Positions 29,987 to 39,400 of a stretch of DNA of 64,000 nucleotides are shown here, piece by piece. The position numbers and the translations under genes are program-made. Origin of the DNA: an uncultured Bacteroidales bacterium (GTDB lineage: Bacteria; Bacteroidota; Bacteroidia; Bacteroidales; FEN-979); NCBI GenBank assembly GCA_903959905.1, contig CAJBYO010000019.1, positions 1 through 64,000 of the forward strand. The letters are read 5' to 3'. Position 1 is the first letter of the stretch; every line of letters starts with the position of its first letter. The notes under the pieces are model-generated. The model was not told the DNA's origin and did not search any database. It worked only from the letters and a program-made list of their open reading frames with translations.

Positions 29987-30009
29987 CCCTCCCCCCGCAG
30001 GGGGGAGGG
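29987..30009. repeat. G/C-rich palindrome (CCCTCCCCCC / GGGGGGAGGG)
   Basis: Two 10-base arms are perfectly complementary around the 3-base loop GCA, within a C-rich then G-rich stretch from 29975 to 30021. It fills the gap between the dehydrogenase and the thiolase. The run of G could also form a quadruplex. It may reduce read-through between the two genes. Confidence 0.8.
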
Positions 30010-30035
30010 CAGGGGAGGGGGCTAAACCCATAGAT

Positions 30036-31268
30036 ATGAGACGAAAAGTATATATGATCGCCGGTTACAATACCCTTTCAATGGGCACCGGCAGAAAAGA
30101 GTTCAACCCGAAGAAGGAACGTGCGGGCCTGGAAGAGTATATCAGGGAAGCCGGCCAGGGAACCCTGAAGCAGATCGGCGGAGCAGGGAATGTAGACGAA
30201 TGCGTGATTGGTAATTTTATGGCCTCCCGGTTCAACCGGCAGGCAAACCTTGCTGCCTTTTTCCCGTTTGTGGACGAAGGGTTGCGTTATAAACCGGCAG
30301 TCCGCGTTGAGGGAGCATGTGCAACCGGAGGACTTGCGCTCATGAGCGGCATAAAAAGTGTGCTCGCAGAAACTGCGGAGGTGGTGCTTGTTATCGGGGT
30401 GGAGGTACAGAATACCGTAAAAGCTATCTACTGTGCTGATTACCTCGCAGGGGCAGGCTGGTTCAAGAACCGCAAAACGGGTCATGCCTACTTCTTCCCG
30501 GGTCAGTTCAGCGACCGTGCAGGTGCCTATTTTGAAAAATACGGCAGGGATAAAACACGCCAGGCGCTCGCCAGGTGGTTCCGCAATGCCATTGAAAATG
30601 CCAGGCTTTGCCCGACTGCCCAGGAGTTTCACAACACGGTTAAAGACCTTGACGCACTGGCCATGATGGAACCAAACGGGAAATCATTTGTTGACCACCT
30701 CAATGTGTTTGACTGCTCCAAGGTTTCCGACGGGGCATCGGCCATAGCCATCGTTTCTGAAGAGGGCTTGAAACGCTGTGGCATCCCGGCCAGCGAGGCC
30801 ATTGAAGTAATGGGATGGGGACAGATGGAAGAGGATATCACCAAACCTCCTGTCGATCCGACCGAACTGACCACCACAAAACAGGCTGTAAAGCAGGCAC
30901 TGGCGTCTGCTGGGATAACCCGCGACCAGATTGCCACCGCCGAGATTCATGACTGCTTCACCATAGCAGGACTGATGTGCATGGAAGCCATAGGCTTTGC
31001 CGAGAAAGGCAAAGGTGCCGATTTTATCCTGGAAGGACATACTTCCCGTACCGGGAGGATACCCGTCAATACCACCGGCGGTCTGATCGGATGGGGCCAC
31101 CCCACCGGAGGCACCGGCGTTCACCAGGCAGTGACGATCCTTGAACAACTTACCGGAAGGGCTGGCGATGCACAGGTTGAAATTCCTGCCGACCGCCCTT
31201 ATGGACTTACGTCAAATATGGGAGGCGATGATAAGTCGCTGGTGGCGATAGTCTATAAACGAGGGTAG
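30036..31268 (+). CDS. Thiolase family acetyl-CoA acetyltransferase
   Basis: A 410-residue thiolase that condenses or cleaves acyl-CoA with acetyl-CoA. The nucleophilic Cys is residue 95 in EGACATGG. The other active-site regions are EIHDCFTIAGL and GGLIGWGHPTGGTG, the variant GHP motif of the SCP-x-like and unusual bacterial thiolases. It completes the hydratase-dehydrogenase-thiolase set. The stop codon lies at the border of the GTGACAA-type repeat element that follows. Confidence 0.88.
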   Translation: MRRKVYMIAGYNTLSMGTGRKEFNPKKERAGLEEYIREAGQGTLKQIGGAGNVDECVIGNFMASRFNRQANLAAFFPFVDEGLRYKPAVRVEGACATGGLALMSGIKSVLAETAEVVLVIGVEVQNTVKAIYCADYLAGAGWFKNRKTGHAYFFPGQFSDRAGAYFEKYGRDKTRQALARWFRNAIENARLCPTAQEFHNTVKDLDALAMMEPNGKSFVDHLNVFDCSKVSDGASAIAIVSEEGLKRCGIPASEAIEVMGWGQMEEDITKPPVDPTELTTTKQAVKQALASAGITRDQIATAEIHDCFTIAGLMCMEAIGFAEKGKGADFILEGHTSRTGRIPVNTTGGLIGWGHPTGGTGVHQAVTILEQLTGRAGDAQVEIPADRPYGLTSNMGGDDKSLVAIVYKRG

Positions 31269-31274
31269 TATAAG

Positions 31275-31445
31275 CAAGTGACAAGCGACAAGTGACAAAT
31301 TACAAGTGACAAATACAGTGCTTGGCAAGCCGGCGCAAAATTTTACTTAATTCGCATGTTTGAGTTTCCAAGATTTGGCACCTGGCACTTGACATTTGAC
31401 ATTTGTTATTTGTCACTTGTCAATCGTCACTCGTAATTTTACATT
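31275..31445. repeat. Composite inverted-array element (GTGACAA family, 7-bp period)
   Basis: The left arm (31275-31313) has units such as AAGTGACAAGCGACAAGTGAC. The right arm (about 31385-31445) has the reverse-complement units TTGACATTTGACATTTGTTA and TTTGTCACTTGTC. A 72-base core between them begins ACAGTGCTT and ends with CACCTGGCA. The element at 54200-54306 has the same plan, with AAAGTGCTT and GTACCTG at its core edges. It occupies the whole gap between the thiolase and the next gene. Confidence 0.82.
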
Positions 31446-31465
31446 GTCCTCAAATTCCATCTTCT

Positions 31466-32419
31466 TTGAATAATCGAATAACCTCATTATTTGCCATTGA
31501 CTTTCCCCTGGTCCAGGCGGGCATGATCTGGTGCAGCGGCTGGCGGCTTGCTTCTGCCGTCAGCAATGCCGGCGGACTTGGTTTGCTGGGGGCCGGGTCA
31601 ATGACACCTGAAATCCTTGGGGAACATATCCTGAAATGCAAAGCCGCCACAAAAAGGCCTTTCGGGGTGAATGTCCCGCTGATCTACTCCCAGGTTGAAA
31701 AACAGATGGAGATCATCATCCGCGAAAAGGTTGGCATTGTGTTTACCTCTGCAGGCAATCCTGCCGTGTGGACGCCACTATTGAAGCAACACGGGATTAC
31801 CGTGGTGCATGTGGTTGCCAATGTGAAATCTGCTGTTAAATGCGAACAATCGGGCGTAGATGCCATCGTTGCCGAAGGTTTTGAAGCAGGCGGGCACAAT
31901 GGCAAAGATGAAACGACAACTTTCACCCTTATTCCCCTCGTGCGGCAGGCCACAACGTTGCCGCTCATTGCTGCCGGGGGAATTGCCACCGGCCGTGGGA
32001 TGCTTGCAGCCATGGTACTTGGTGCCGACGCGGTGCAGATTGGCAGCCGGTTTGTAGCCTCGGAAGAATCTTCGGCCCACCCTGCCTTCAAGCAAAAAAT
32101 AGTGGAAACACCCGATGGCGGCACTTTCCTGGCGTTGAAGAAGGTCATCCCCGTGCGACTGATCAGGAATCCGTTTTTTCAAAAGGTGCAACAACTGGAA
32201 GATGAGGGAGCTTCAGCAGATGATTTAAAGATGCTGCTTGGCAAAGGCCGTGCTAAACTGGGCATGTTTGAAGGGAATCTGGAAGACGGGGAGCTGGAAA
32301 TAGGGCAGGTGGCCGCCATGATCAGTCGCGTGGAACCAGCGGGAAAAATCGTTGGGAGCATCATGGAAGAATATGACCAGGCAAGAAAAGATGTTTTTTT
32401 TAATGGTATGCCTTGTTAA
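31466..32419 (+). CDS. Nitronate monooxygenase / FabK-like flavoprotein (NPD family)
   Basis: A FMN-dependent TIM-barrel protein of about 318 residues. The family start NNRITSLFAIDFPLVQAGM is preceded by TTG at 31466, which I favour as the start. The in-frame ATG at 31403 lies inside the repeat element and would add 21 residues of repeat-coded sequence. FMN-binding features are present: SNAGGLGLLGAG, EGFEAGGHNG, AAGGIATGRGMLAAMVLGADAVQIGSRF. Members are nitronate monooxygenases, FabK-type enoyl-ACP reductases or proteins of unknown substrate. Its place next to the acyl-CoA genes could suggest an enoyl-thioester role, but the repeat separates them. Confidence 0.85.
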   Translation: MNNRITSLFAIDFPLVQAGMIWCSGWRLASAVSNAGGLGLLGAGSMTPEILGEHILKCKAATKRPFGVNVPLIYSQVEKQMEIIIREKVGIVFTSAGNPAVWTPLLKQHGITVVHVVANVKSAVKCEQSGVDAIVAEGFEAGGHNGKDETTTFTLIPLVRQATTLPLIAAGGIATGRGMLAAMVLGADAVQIGSRFVASEESSAHPAFKQKIVETPDGGTFLALKKVIPVRLIRNPFFQKVQQLEDEGASADDLKMLLGKGRAKLGMFEGNLEDGELEIGQVAAMISRVEPAGKIVGSIMEEYDQARKDVFFNGMPC

Positions 32420-32441
32420 TTAGAATTAATTTGTAACTTTG
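32413..32441 (+). promoter_or_regulatory. Promoter of rplU-rpmA
   Basis: TTG at 32413-32415 and TAACTTTG at 32434-32441 are 18 bases apart and fit the Bacteroidota promoter consensus. The -33 part overlaps the end of the upstream gene. Transcription would start near 32448, giving a leader of about 30 bases. Confidence 0.75.
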
Positions 32442-32476
32442 CACTCCCAAATTTACGAACATCAATACATTATAAC

Positions 32477-32842
32477 ATGTACGCAATCGTTGAAATAGCC
32501 GGTCAGCAGTTTAAGGTAGAGCAGAATGACGAAATCTTTGTACACCGGCTCGAAGGTGACCCAGGAACACAAATTGAATTTGACCAGGTATTGCTGCTTG
32601 ACAATGGCGGCAAGATCAGTGTTGGTACACCTCTTATTGAGGGAACAAGCATTACAGGCAAGATCGTAGACCATGTTCGTGGCGATAAAGTAGTGATCTT
32701 TAAGAAGAAACGTCGCAAAGGATACGAAAAAGAATCAGGGCATCGCCAGGATTTCAGCAAAGTGCTCATTGAAAATATCAGCGTTGGCGGCTCCTCAAAA
32801 GCCAAAAAGGCTAAAGAACAAGTAGAAGAACCAGCAGAATAG
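32477..32842 (+). CDS. rplU: 50S ribosomal protein L21
   Basis: L21 binds 23S rRNA in the large subunit. The 121-residue protein starts MYAIVEIAGQQFKVEQND and has the family motifs VLLLDNG, HVRGDKVVIFKKKRRKGYEK and GHRQDFSKVLIENI. It has a short acidic and lysine-rich tail of about 18 residues beyond the usual end (KAKKAKEQVEEPAE). rpmA follows after 51 bases, the standard bacterial order. Confidence 0.97.
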   Translation: MYAIVEIAGQQFKVEQNDEIFVHRLEGDPGTQIEFDQVLLLDNGGKISVGTPLIEGTSITGKIVDHVRGDKVVIFKKKRRKGYEKESGHRQDFSKVLIENISVGGSSKAKKAKEQVEEPAE

Positions 32843-32893
32843 CAGATCTTCAATCGTAATTCGTAATTCATAAATCGTTAATATCCATAGTGT

Positions 32894-33163
32894 ATGGCAC
32901 ACAAAAAAGGGGCAGGTAGTTCAAGCAACGGCCGCGAATCACACAGTAAACGTTTGGGCGTTAAAATATATGGCGGACAGTACGCAAAGTCAGGTTCAAT
33001 CATCCTCCGTCAGCGTGGAACAGTTCATAATCCCGGACTGAATGTTGGCATTGGAAAAGATCATACGCTCTTTGCCCTCGTTGAAGGCATCGTAGCATTC
33101 AAAAAGAAACGCAGCGATCGTTCATACGTTTCCATCATTCCGATGGAAGAGTCTGTAAATTAA
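32894..33163 (+). CDS. rpmA: 50S ribosomal protein L27
   Basis: L27 sits near the peptidyl-transferase centre. The 89-residue protein begins [20 protein letters not shown] and contains [10 protein letters not shown] and [11 protein letters not shown], all standard. It has no N-terminal pre-sequence of the Firmicutes type. It is the second gene of the rplU transcript and is followed by an intrinsic terminator. Confidence 0.97.
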   Translation: MAHKKGAGSSSNGRESHSKRLGVKIYGGQYAKSGSIILRQRGTVHNPGLNVGIGKDHTLFALVEGIVAFKKKRSDRSYVSIIPMEESVN

Positions 33164-33193
33164 AGTCTTACCACACAGTTACCCATGTGGAGC

Positions 33194-33231
33194 AAAACCT
33201 TCCAGGTTTCAAAAACCTGGAAGGTTTTTTT
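33194..33231 (+). terminator. Intrinsic terminator after rpmA
   Basis: A 16-base perfect stem (AAAACCTTCCAGGTTT and its complement) with a 3-base loop is followed by a run of T. It lies 30 bases after the rpmA stop. Confidence 0.92.
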
Positions 33232-33254
33232 ATGCCTTCCTGATCCTTTTTCAC

Positions 33255-33262
33255 TAATTTTG
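33255..33262 (+). promoter_or_regulatory. Candidate -7 element of serS (TAATTTTG)
   Basis: TAATTTTG matches TAnnTTTG and lies 19 bases before the serS ATG, just after the rpmA terminator. No clear -33 element is seen. Confidence 0.5.
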
Positions 33263-33281
33263 TCCTGTAAACCATTTTTCT

Positions 33282-34553
33282 ATGCTCTCGTTGAATTTTA
33301 TCCGTGAAAATACGCTGGAGGTGATCGACCGCCTGGCCATTAAAAATTTCAATGCAACCGAAACAATCGGCAGGATAGTAGACCTTGATAACCAGCGCCG
33401 TGAAACCCAGAAAAAGCTGGATGACATACAGGCACAAAGCAACATCCTGGCCAAAGAGATCGGTGTGCTTTTCCAATCGGGGAAAGTCGCAGAAGCCAAC
33501 CAGTTAAAAGCTAAAACCGGAGATCTGAAAGTTCTTGGCAAAGAATATGATATTGCACTGGAAAGTATAAAGAAGGAACTTGATGAGATCCTTGTGAGGG
33601 TGCCTAACCTGCCCCACAGCTCAGTTCCTCCCGGTAAAACACCCGAAGACAACCTGATCGTCATGCACGAGGGAGAGATCATCCCGGCGGCAGATACAGC
33701 CGTTCCTCACTGGGACCTTACCACGAAATATGATATCATCGATTTTATTACCGGGAACAAAATCACCGGGGCGGGCTTCCCGGTTTACAAAGGCAAAGGT
33801 GCCAGGCTCCAGCGTGCCCTGATCAATTTCTTCCTTGAAGAAGCGCTGAAAGCAGGTTACCAGGAAGTGCAGCCACCCTATATGGTAAACGCCGAGTCCG
33901 CTTATGCTACTGGGCAGTTGCCCGACAAGGACGCCCAGATGTACCATGTTGGGCTTGATGATCTCTACCTCATTCCTACAGCAGAGGTTCCTGTGACCAA
34001 TATATACCGCGACTGCATCCTCAAAGGATCGGATCTGCCGTTGAAAAATGTGGCCTATTCCGCCTGTTTCCGCCGTGAAGCCGGCTCCTATGGCAAAGAC
34101 GTAAGGGGATTGAACAGGCTGCACCAGTTTGACAAAGTCGAGATTGTGCAGATTGCGCACCCCGAGAACTCATACGGTATCCTGGAAGAGATGAAAGATT
34201 ATGTAACCGGGTTGCTGCGCAAACTCGAACTTCCTTTCCGGGTGCTGAAGCTCTGCGGTGGTGATATGAGTTTCACCTCGGCACTTACCTACGACATGGA
34301 AGTCTGGTCATCTGCCCAGGCCCGCTGGCTTGAAGTGAGCTCTGTTTCGAATTTTGAAACATTCCAGTCCAACAGGTTGAAACTGAGGTTTAAGGATGAT
34401 ACAGGCAAAATCCAGACAGCCCATACACTGAATGGAAGCGCCCTTGCACTGCCCAGGATCGTGGCCGCGCTGCTTGAAAACAACCAGACGCCCGAAGGCA
34501 TCCGCATCCCGAAGGTCCTTGTTCAGTACACCGGCTTTGAAATGATTGATTAG
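33282..34553 (+). CDS. serS: Seryl-tRNA synthetase
   Basis: A class II synthetase of 423 residues that charges tRNA-Ser. The N-terminal coiled-coil arm spans about 1-110 (NQRRETQKKLDDIQAQSNILAKEI is its core). The catalytic domain has motif 2 (FRREAGSYGKDVRGLNRLHQ) and motif 3 (NGSALALPRIVAALLENNQ), and the serine-binding TAEVP. Full length and intact. It appears to be transcribed on its own. Confidence 0.97.
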   Translation: MLSLNFIRENTLEVIDRLAIKNFNATETIGRIVDLDNQRRETQKKLDDIQAQSNILAKEIGVLFQSGKVAEANQLKAKTGDLKVLGKEYDIALESIKKELDEILVRVPNLPHSSVPPGKTPEDNLIVMHEGEIIPAADTAVPHWDLTTKYDIIDFITGNKITGAGFPVYKGKGARLQRALINFFLEEALKAGYQEVQPPYMVNAESAYATGQLPDKDAQMYHVGLDDLYLIPTAEVPVTNIYRDCILKGSDLPLKNVAYSACFRREAGSYGKDVRGLNRLHQFDKVEIVQIAHPENSYGILEEMKDYVTGLLRKLELPFRVLKLCGGDMSFTSALTYDMEVWSSAQARWLEVSSVSNFETFQSNRLKLRFKDDTGKIQTAHTLNGSALALPRIVAALLENNQTPEGIRIPKVLVQYTGFEMID

Positions 34554-34654
34554 CACATGGTTCTGACCGTTTGCAGGAATTTCCGCAGTATTGCAAACCG
34601 TCATATCCTGGATTAAGTTTGTATATTTGAAAGGCGATCAAATTCCTGTATGCC

Positions 34655-35284
34655 ATGAAAAAAACGTTTTTTGCCCTTTCCATTCTCTTTTCAGCCTTGT
34701 TCATGGCCCATCAGGCCTCCGCACAGTTTGCTTTTGGAGTTAAACTCGGGTATAATGCATCAAAACTCAGTACCAATCTCGATACAATAAGCTCCTCCCT
34801 GACGTCAGGATTTCACGCAGGGGTTTTTGCCAGGATCGGTAAACGGGTGCACCTGCAGCCTGAGGTTTACTATACGATGTCGGGCGGGACGTTTGAGAAT
34901 GACGGAGTGAATACCGCCAATGACTGGAAGCAGAAAGTCACTGTCGGCACACTGGATATCCCCCTGCTGCTGGGCATCAGCCTGATTGAATCGGATGTGT
35001 TCAAATGGAGGATCATGGCCGGTCCGCAGGTTTCATTCCTGGTCAATTCCAAAATAGAAGATTTAAGTCTTACCGGCCCCATTGAGAAATCAAGCCTTCG
35101 CACCACCAGCTGGTTCATCCAGGCGGGAACCGGTTTTGATATATTGTTCCTCACCCTCGACCTGAAGTACCAGGGAGGGCTGAACAGCCTGATCGGCCAG
35201 GTGACTGACGACAAAGGCAGATTATACCCGATTGATTCTAATGACAATCGTTTTGTGGTCAGTCTTGGATTTAAAATTCTTTAA
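34655..35284 (+). CDS. PorT-family outer-membrane beta-barrel protein
   Basis: A 209-residue protein with a signal peptide ending AHQASAQ and alternating beta strands (FAFGVKLGYNASKL, LQPEVYYTMSG, FVVSLGFKIL), typical of the small outer-membrane barrels of PF13568. The final residue pattern fits insertion by the BAM complex. A TATATTTG promoter element lies at 34622-34629, 26 bases before the start. No specific function can be given. Confidence 0.83.
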   Translation: MKKTFFALSILFSALFMAHQASAQFAFGVKLGYNASKLSTNLDTISSSLTSGFHAGVFARIGKRVHLQPEVYYTMSGGTFENDGVNTANDWKQKVTVGTLDIPLLLGISLIESDVFKWRIMAGPQVSFLVNSKIEDLSLTGPIEKSSLRTTSWFIQAGTGFDILFLTLDLKYQGGLNSLIGQVTDDKGRLYPIDSNDNRFVVSLGFKIL

Positions 35285-35301
35285 AATCTCTTCTAGAGCG
35301 A

Positions 35302-36360
35302 ATGAAAGTCAACGGAACAGATTACCGGACAGTATGGATGGAGGGAACCACGGTTTTTTTCATTGAGCAGAACCTGTTGCCGTTTGAGTTCCGTATTCAT
35401 GAAGCCCGCACATACCTCGAAAGTTGCCACGCCATCCGAACCATGATGGTGAGGGGCGCCGGTGCCATCGGAGCCATTGCAGGTTTTGCCATGGCGCAGG
35501 CTGCAGCCGAAGCACCCTTGAACAGTTACCGCGACTTTATTGTAAAAGCAAAGGTTGAGATTGAGTCGACAAGGCCAACGGCACGCAATCTTTTTCATGC
35601 CGTGGAAAAGGTTTATGCCGCTGCAGAGATATCTGCCGGTGCTGCATCTGCCGAGGCACAGAATGTTGCCGACCGCGATGCTTCCGACTCACGAAAAATC
35701 GGCGAGTATGGAAGTGAGCTGATCCACGACGGTATGAATATTGAAACTCACTGCAACGCTGGTTGGCTTGCCTTTGTAGATTTCGGTACAGCATTGTCCG
35801 CGGTATACCTTGCCCATCAGCAGGGTAAGAAAATTTTTGTCTATGCCGATGAAACGAGGCCCCGCAGCCAGGGTGCAAGACTTACCGCATGGGAACTGAA
35901 GCAGGCCGGGGTGTCCCACACCATCATCCCCGACAATGCCGGGGCCTGGCTGATGTCGCTCGGGAAAATTGACATGATGATCGTTGGTGCCGACCGTATT
36001 GCTGCCAACGGCGACACGGCCAATAAAATCGGAACCCTTGAAAAGGCCATTGCTGCCAGGGAATATGGCATACCTTTTTATGTTGCTGCTCCCACGTCAA
36101 CCTTTGATTTAAAATGTCCGGATGGCAGCGGAATCCCTATTGAAGAACGAAACGAAGACGAAGTACTTTACCAGGAAGGTGTTACTGCTGAAGGCCGGCT
36201 TGAAAGAATCCTTGTTTGTTCACCCGGCTCATCCGCATTTAACCCTGCCTTTGATGTCACCCCGGCAAAATATATTACGGGGATCATTACGGAGAAAGGA
36301 ATCATCAAGCCCAGGAGAACGGAAATTCAACAATTATTAAGTAGCGAATTAGTGAAGTAG
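35302..36360 (+). CDS. mtnA: S-methyl-5-thioribose-1-phosphate isomerase
   Basis: This cytoplasmic enzyme of 352 residues converts methylthioribose-1-phosphate to methylthioribulose-1-phosphate in the methionine salvage pathway. Motifs are MMVRGAGAIGAIAGFAMA, the catalytic Cys in THCNAGWLAF (about residue 151) and the catalytic Asp in VGADRIAANGDTANKIGT (about residue 231). No other mtn gene is adjacent. The last residues (SSELVK) and the stop are encoded by an 8-bp repeat array at 36340-36374, so the natural C-terminus has probably been modified. Confidence 0.93.
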   Translation: MKVNGTDYRTVWMEGTTVFFIEQNLLPFEFRIHEARTYLESCHAIRTMMVRGAGAIGAIAGFAMAQAAAEAPLNSYRDFIVKAKVEIESTRPTARNLFHAVEKVYAAAEISAGAASAEAQNVADRDASDSRKIGEYGSELIHDGMNIETHCNAGWLAFVDFGTALSAVYLAHQQGKKIFVYADETRPRSQGARLTAWELKQAGVSHTIIPDNAGAWLMSLGKIDMMIVGADRIAANGDTANKIGTLEKAIAAREYGIPFYVAAPTSTFDLKCPDGSGIPIEERNEDEVLYQEGVTAEGRLERILVCSPGSSAFNPAFDVTPAKYITGIITEKGIIKPRRTEIQQLLSSELVK

Positions 36361-36374
36361 CGAAGTGGCGAAAT
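36340..36374. repeat. Degenerate 8-bp array (AGTAGCGA family) at the mtnA stop
   Basis: Units AGTAGCGA, ATTAGTGA, AGTAGCGA and AGTGGCGA follow one another. The first three encode the end of MtnA including its TAG stop. Confidence 0.78.
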
Positions 36375-36411
36375 TTGAAGAAAGAAAAGTTATTCATATA
36401 AAATAGAAACT

Positions 36412-39400
36412 ATGAAAATTTCACGGTTGTTCTGCTGGCTCCTTTGCGGAGCCTTTGTTTTGAGTTTTATTGCTCCATCTTTTGCAGATAATAAGAAGGA
36501 CAAATCAGCGCCACAGGCGACGAAACCTGCAGTTGAAAAGTCAAAGGAAACCACCCCTGCAAAGGTCGAGAGTGCTGCAACTACCGGAAATGAGAAATCT
36601 GAAAAAGATATAAAAGGTAAAAAAGGGGATGCAGCAAAAGGGAAGTCTGAAGACAAGTCAAAGGATAAAAAGGAAAAAGACAAGCCCAAGGAGGATTCTG
36701 TCTATAATTCAAGCCTTGTCAGCGGTTTGAAATTCCGCAGCATCGGCCCTGCGTTCTGTTCCGGACGTATTGCTGATTTCGCCGTTAACCCGAAAAATCA
36801 CAGTGAATGGTTTGTGGCGGTGGCTTCAGGGCATGTGTGGAAAACAGTCAATAACGGAACAACCTTCGAGCCTGTTTTTGACAACAATGGTGCCTATTCC
36901 ATGGGATGCGTGGTCATTGATCCGAACAACACCAACGTGGTTTGGGTGGGAACCGGCGAGAACAATCACCAGCGTTCGCTTGGCTACGGAAATGGCGTTT
37001 ACAGAAGTTCCGATTTTGGAAAGAGCTGGAAAAACATGGGGTTGAAAGATTCACGGCAGATCGGCAAGATATTGGTTGATCCCCGGAATTCTGATGTTGT
37101 TTATGTTGCTGCGGAGGGCTCCGTTTGGGGGCCTGGTGGCGACCGTGGACTCTACAAAACCACAGATGGAGGAAAAACCTGGAAGAAAGTCCTTGAGATC
37201 AGCGAAAACACAGGGGTGAACAATGTGATCCTCGATCCGAGAAATCCGGATGTTCTGTATGCATCATCAGAACAGCGCCGTCGTCATGTATTTACCAAAA
37301 TCGGCGGAGGCCCCGAGACAGCCATTTATAAATCAACCAATGCCGGTGAATCATGGGATAAACTTACATCGGGTTTGCCGGGCGCCGACATGGGCGGTAT
37401 CGGGCTGGCTATATCTCCTGTCAACCCTGATGTTTTGTATGCCATCATTGAATCAACGCCCGATGCGAAAGGCCTGTACCGCAGCAGCGACCGCGGTGCC
37501 TCCTGGCAAAAGATGAGTGACCACTCGGCCCAGGGGCAATACTACAACGAGATCTACTGTGACCCCAAAGAGGTGAATAAAATATATTCAGTTGAAACCA
37601 TTTCACAGGTATCGGAAGATGGCGGGAAAACATGGCGGCAGGTTGGAAACAACAAGCGTCATGTCGACGACCATGCGATGTGGATTGACCCCGAAGATAC
37701 AAAGCACATTTTCATCGGCAGCGATGGTGGTGCTTATGAGTCTTTTGACGGTGGAAAAGAGTTTATTTTCAAATCAAACCTCCCGGTGGTACAGTTTTAC
37801 CGCGTGCAGGTTGACAATTCCGTTCCGTTCTATTATGTTTATGGCGGCACACAGGATAACAACAGCATGGGAGGCCCGTCGCGCAGCACGGCTGGCGCGG
37901 GCGTACTTACCGATGACTGGTTCGTGACCAACGGCGGCGACGGGTTCTGGTCGCAGATCGATCCGGTTGACCCGAATATTGTATATGCTGAATCGCAGTA
38001 CGGAGGCATGGTGCGTTACGACCGCAAAAGCCAGGAAGCCATTGACATCAGGCCGGAGCCGAGTAAAGGGGAAGACAGCTATAAGTGGAACTGGAACACC
38101 CCGCTGATGATTAGCCCGCATTCTAACACCCGGCTTTATACCGCCGCCAACAAGGTTTTCCGCAGTGACGACCGCGGTAACACCTGGCAGGTGATCAGTG
38201 ATGACCTGACAGCACAGATTGACCGCAATACCTGGCCGGTAATGGGAAAATACTGGCCGAGCGATGCCGTGCAGAAAGACGTTTCCACATCCTTGTACGG
38301 TACGATCATCTCATTTGATGAATCAACCTTAAAAGAAAACCTGCTCTATGCAGGAACCGATGATGGCCTGATCCGGGTATCGGAGGATGCGAAAACATGG
38401 ACGAAGGTTGATAAATTCCCCGGGGTTCCTGAGAATACTTATGTCAGCGACATTTTGGCTTCCCGTTTTGACGAGAATGTGGTGTTTGCCTCCTTTGACA
38501 ACATTTTACGCGACGATTTCAAGCCCTATCTGCTGAAGAGCACTGATAAAGGCAAATCATGGGTTTCCATTGCCGGGAATCTACCCGAGAACGGCACAGT
38601 TCACAGCATCATCCAGGATTTTGTCAACCCCGACCTGCTTTTTGCAGGTACTGAATTCGGATGTTTTTTCACCATTGACGGTGGTAAAAACTGGATCCAG
38701 CTGAAGGCCGGGCTGCCATCGGTTTGCGTGAAAGACATCACCATCCAGAAACGTGAAAATGACCTCGTACTCGCCACCTTTGGCCGCGGATTCTACATCC
38801 TGGATGATTTCACCCCGCTCCGCAACCTGAAAAAGGAGAACCTGGATCAGAATGGTTACCTTTTTCCGGTGAAGGACGCCCTGATGTACCTGCCTACCGA
38901 TACAAAAGGTTCACAGGGATCAACAGTTTATGTGGCAAAAAACCCCGATTTTGGTGCGATTTTCACCTATTTCATCAAAGATGTTCCCAAAACAAAAAAG
39001 GACATCCGGAAAGAAAACGAGAAAGAGCTGTTTAAAAAGGGGGAACGGATTCCGCAACCCACCGAAACCGATATGCGGGCTGAAAAGCTGGAGATTGACC
39101 CTTTCCTTACATTTACTGTAACTGACGCCAGTGGCGCACCGGTCAGGATCATTCGCAAAAGCCCGTCAAAAGGGATAAGCCGAATCAACTGGGACCTGAG
39201 GTACCAGTCAGCACGTACTGTTGAAACCGACAAATTTGACCCCCTTGGCGACAATGGAAGCGGTGTGCTGGCCATGCCGGGAAAATACAAGATCAGCATG
39301 ACGATGACGGCCGGTGGCGAAACCAAACCCCTGGCAGGTCCTGTTGAATTTAATGCCGTGGTGCTGAACAACACCACCCTGCCATCTGCCGACCGTCCTT

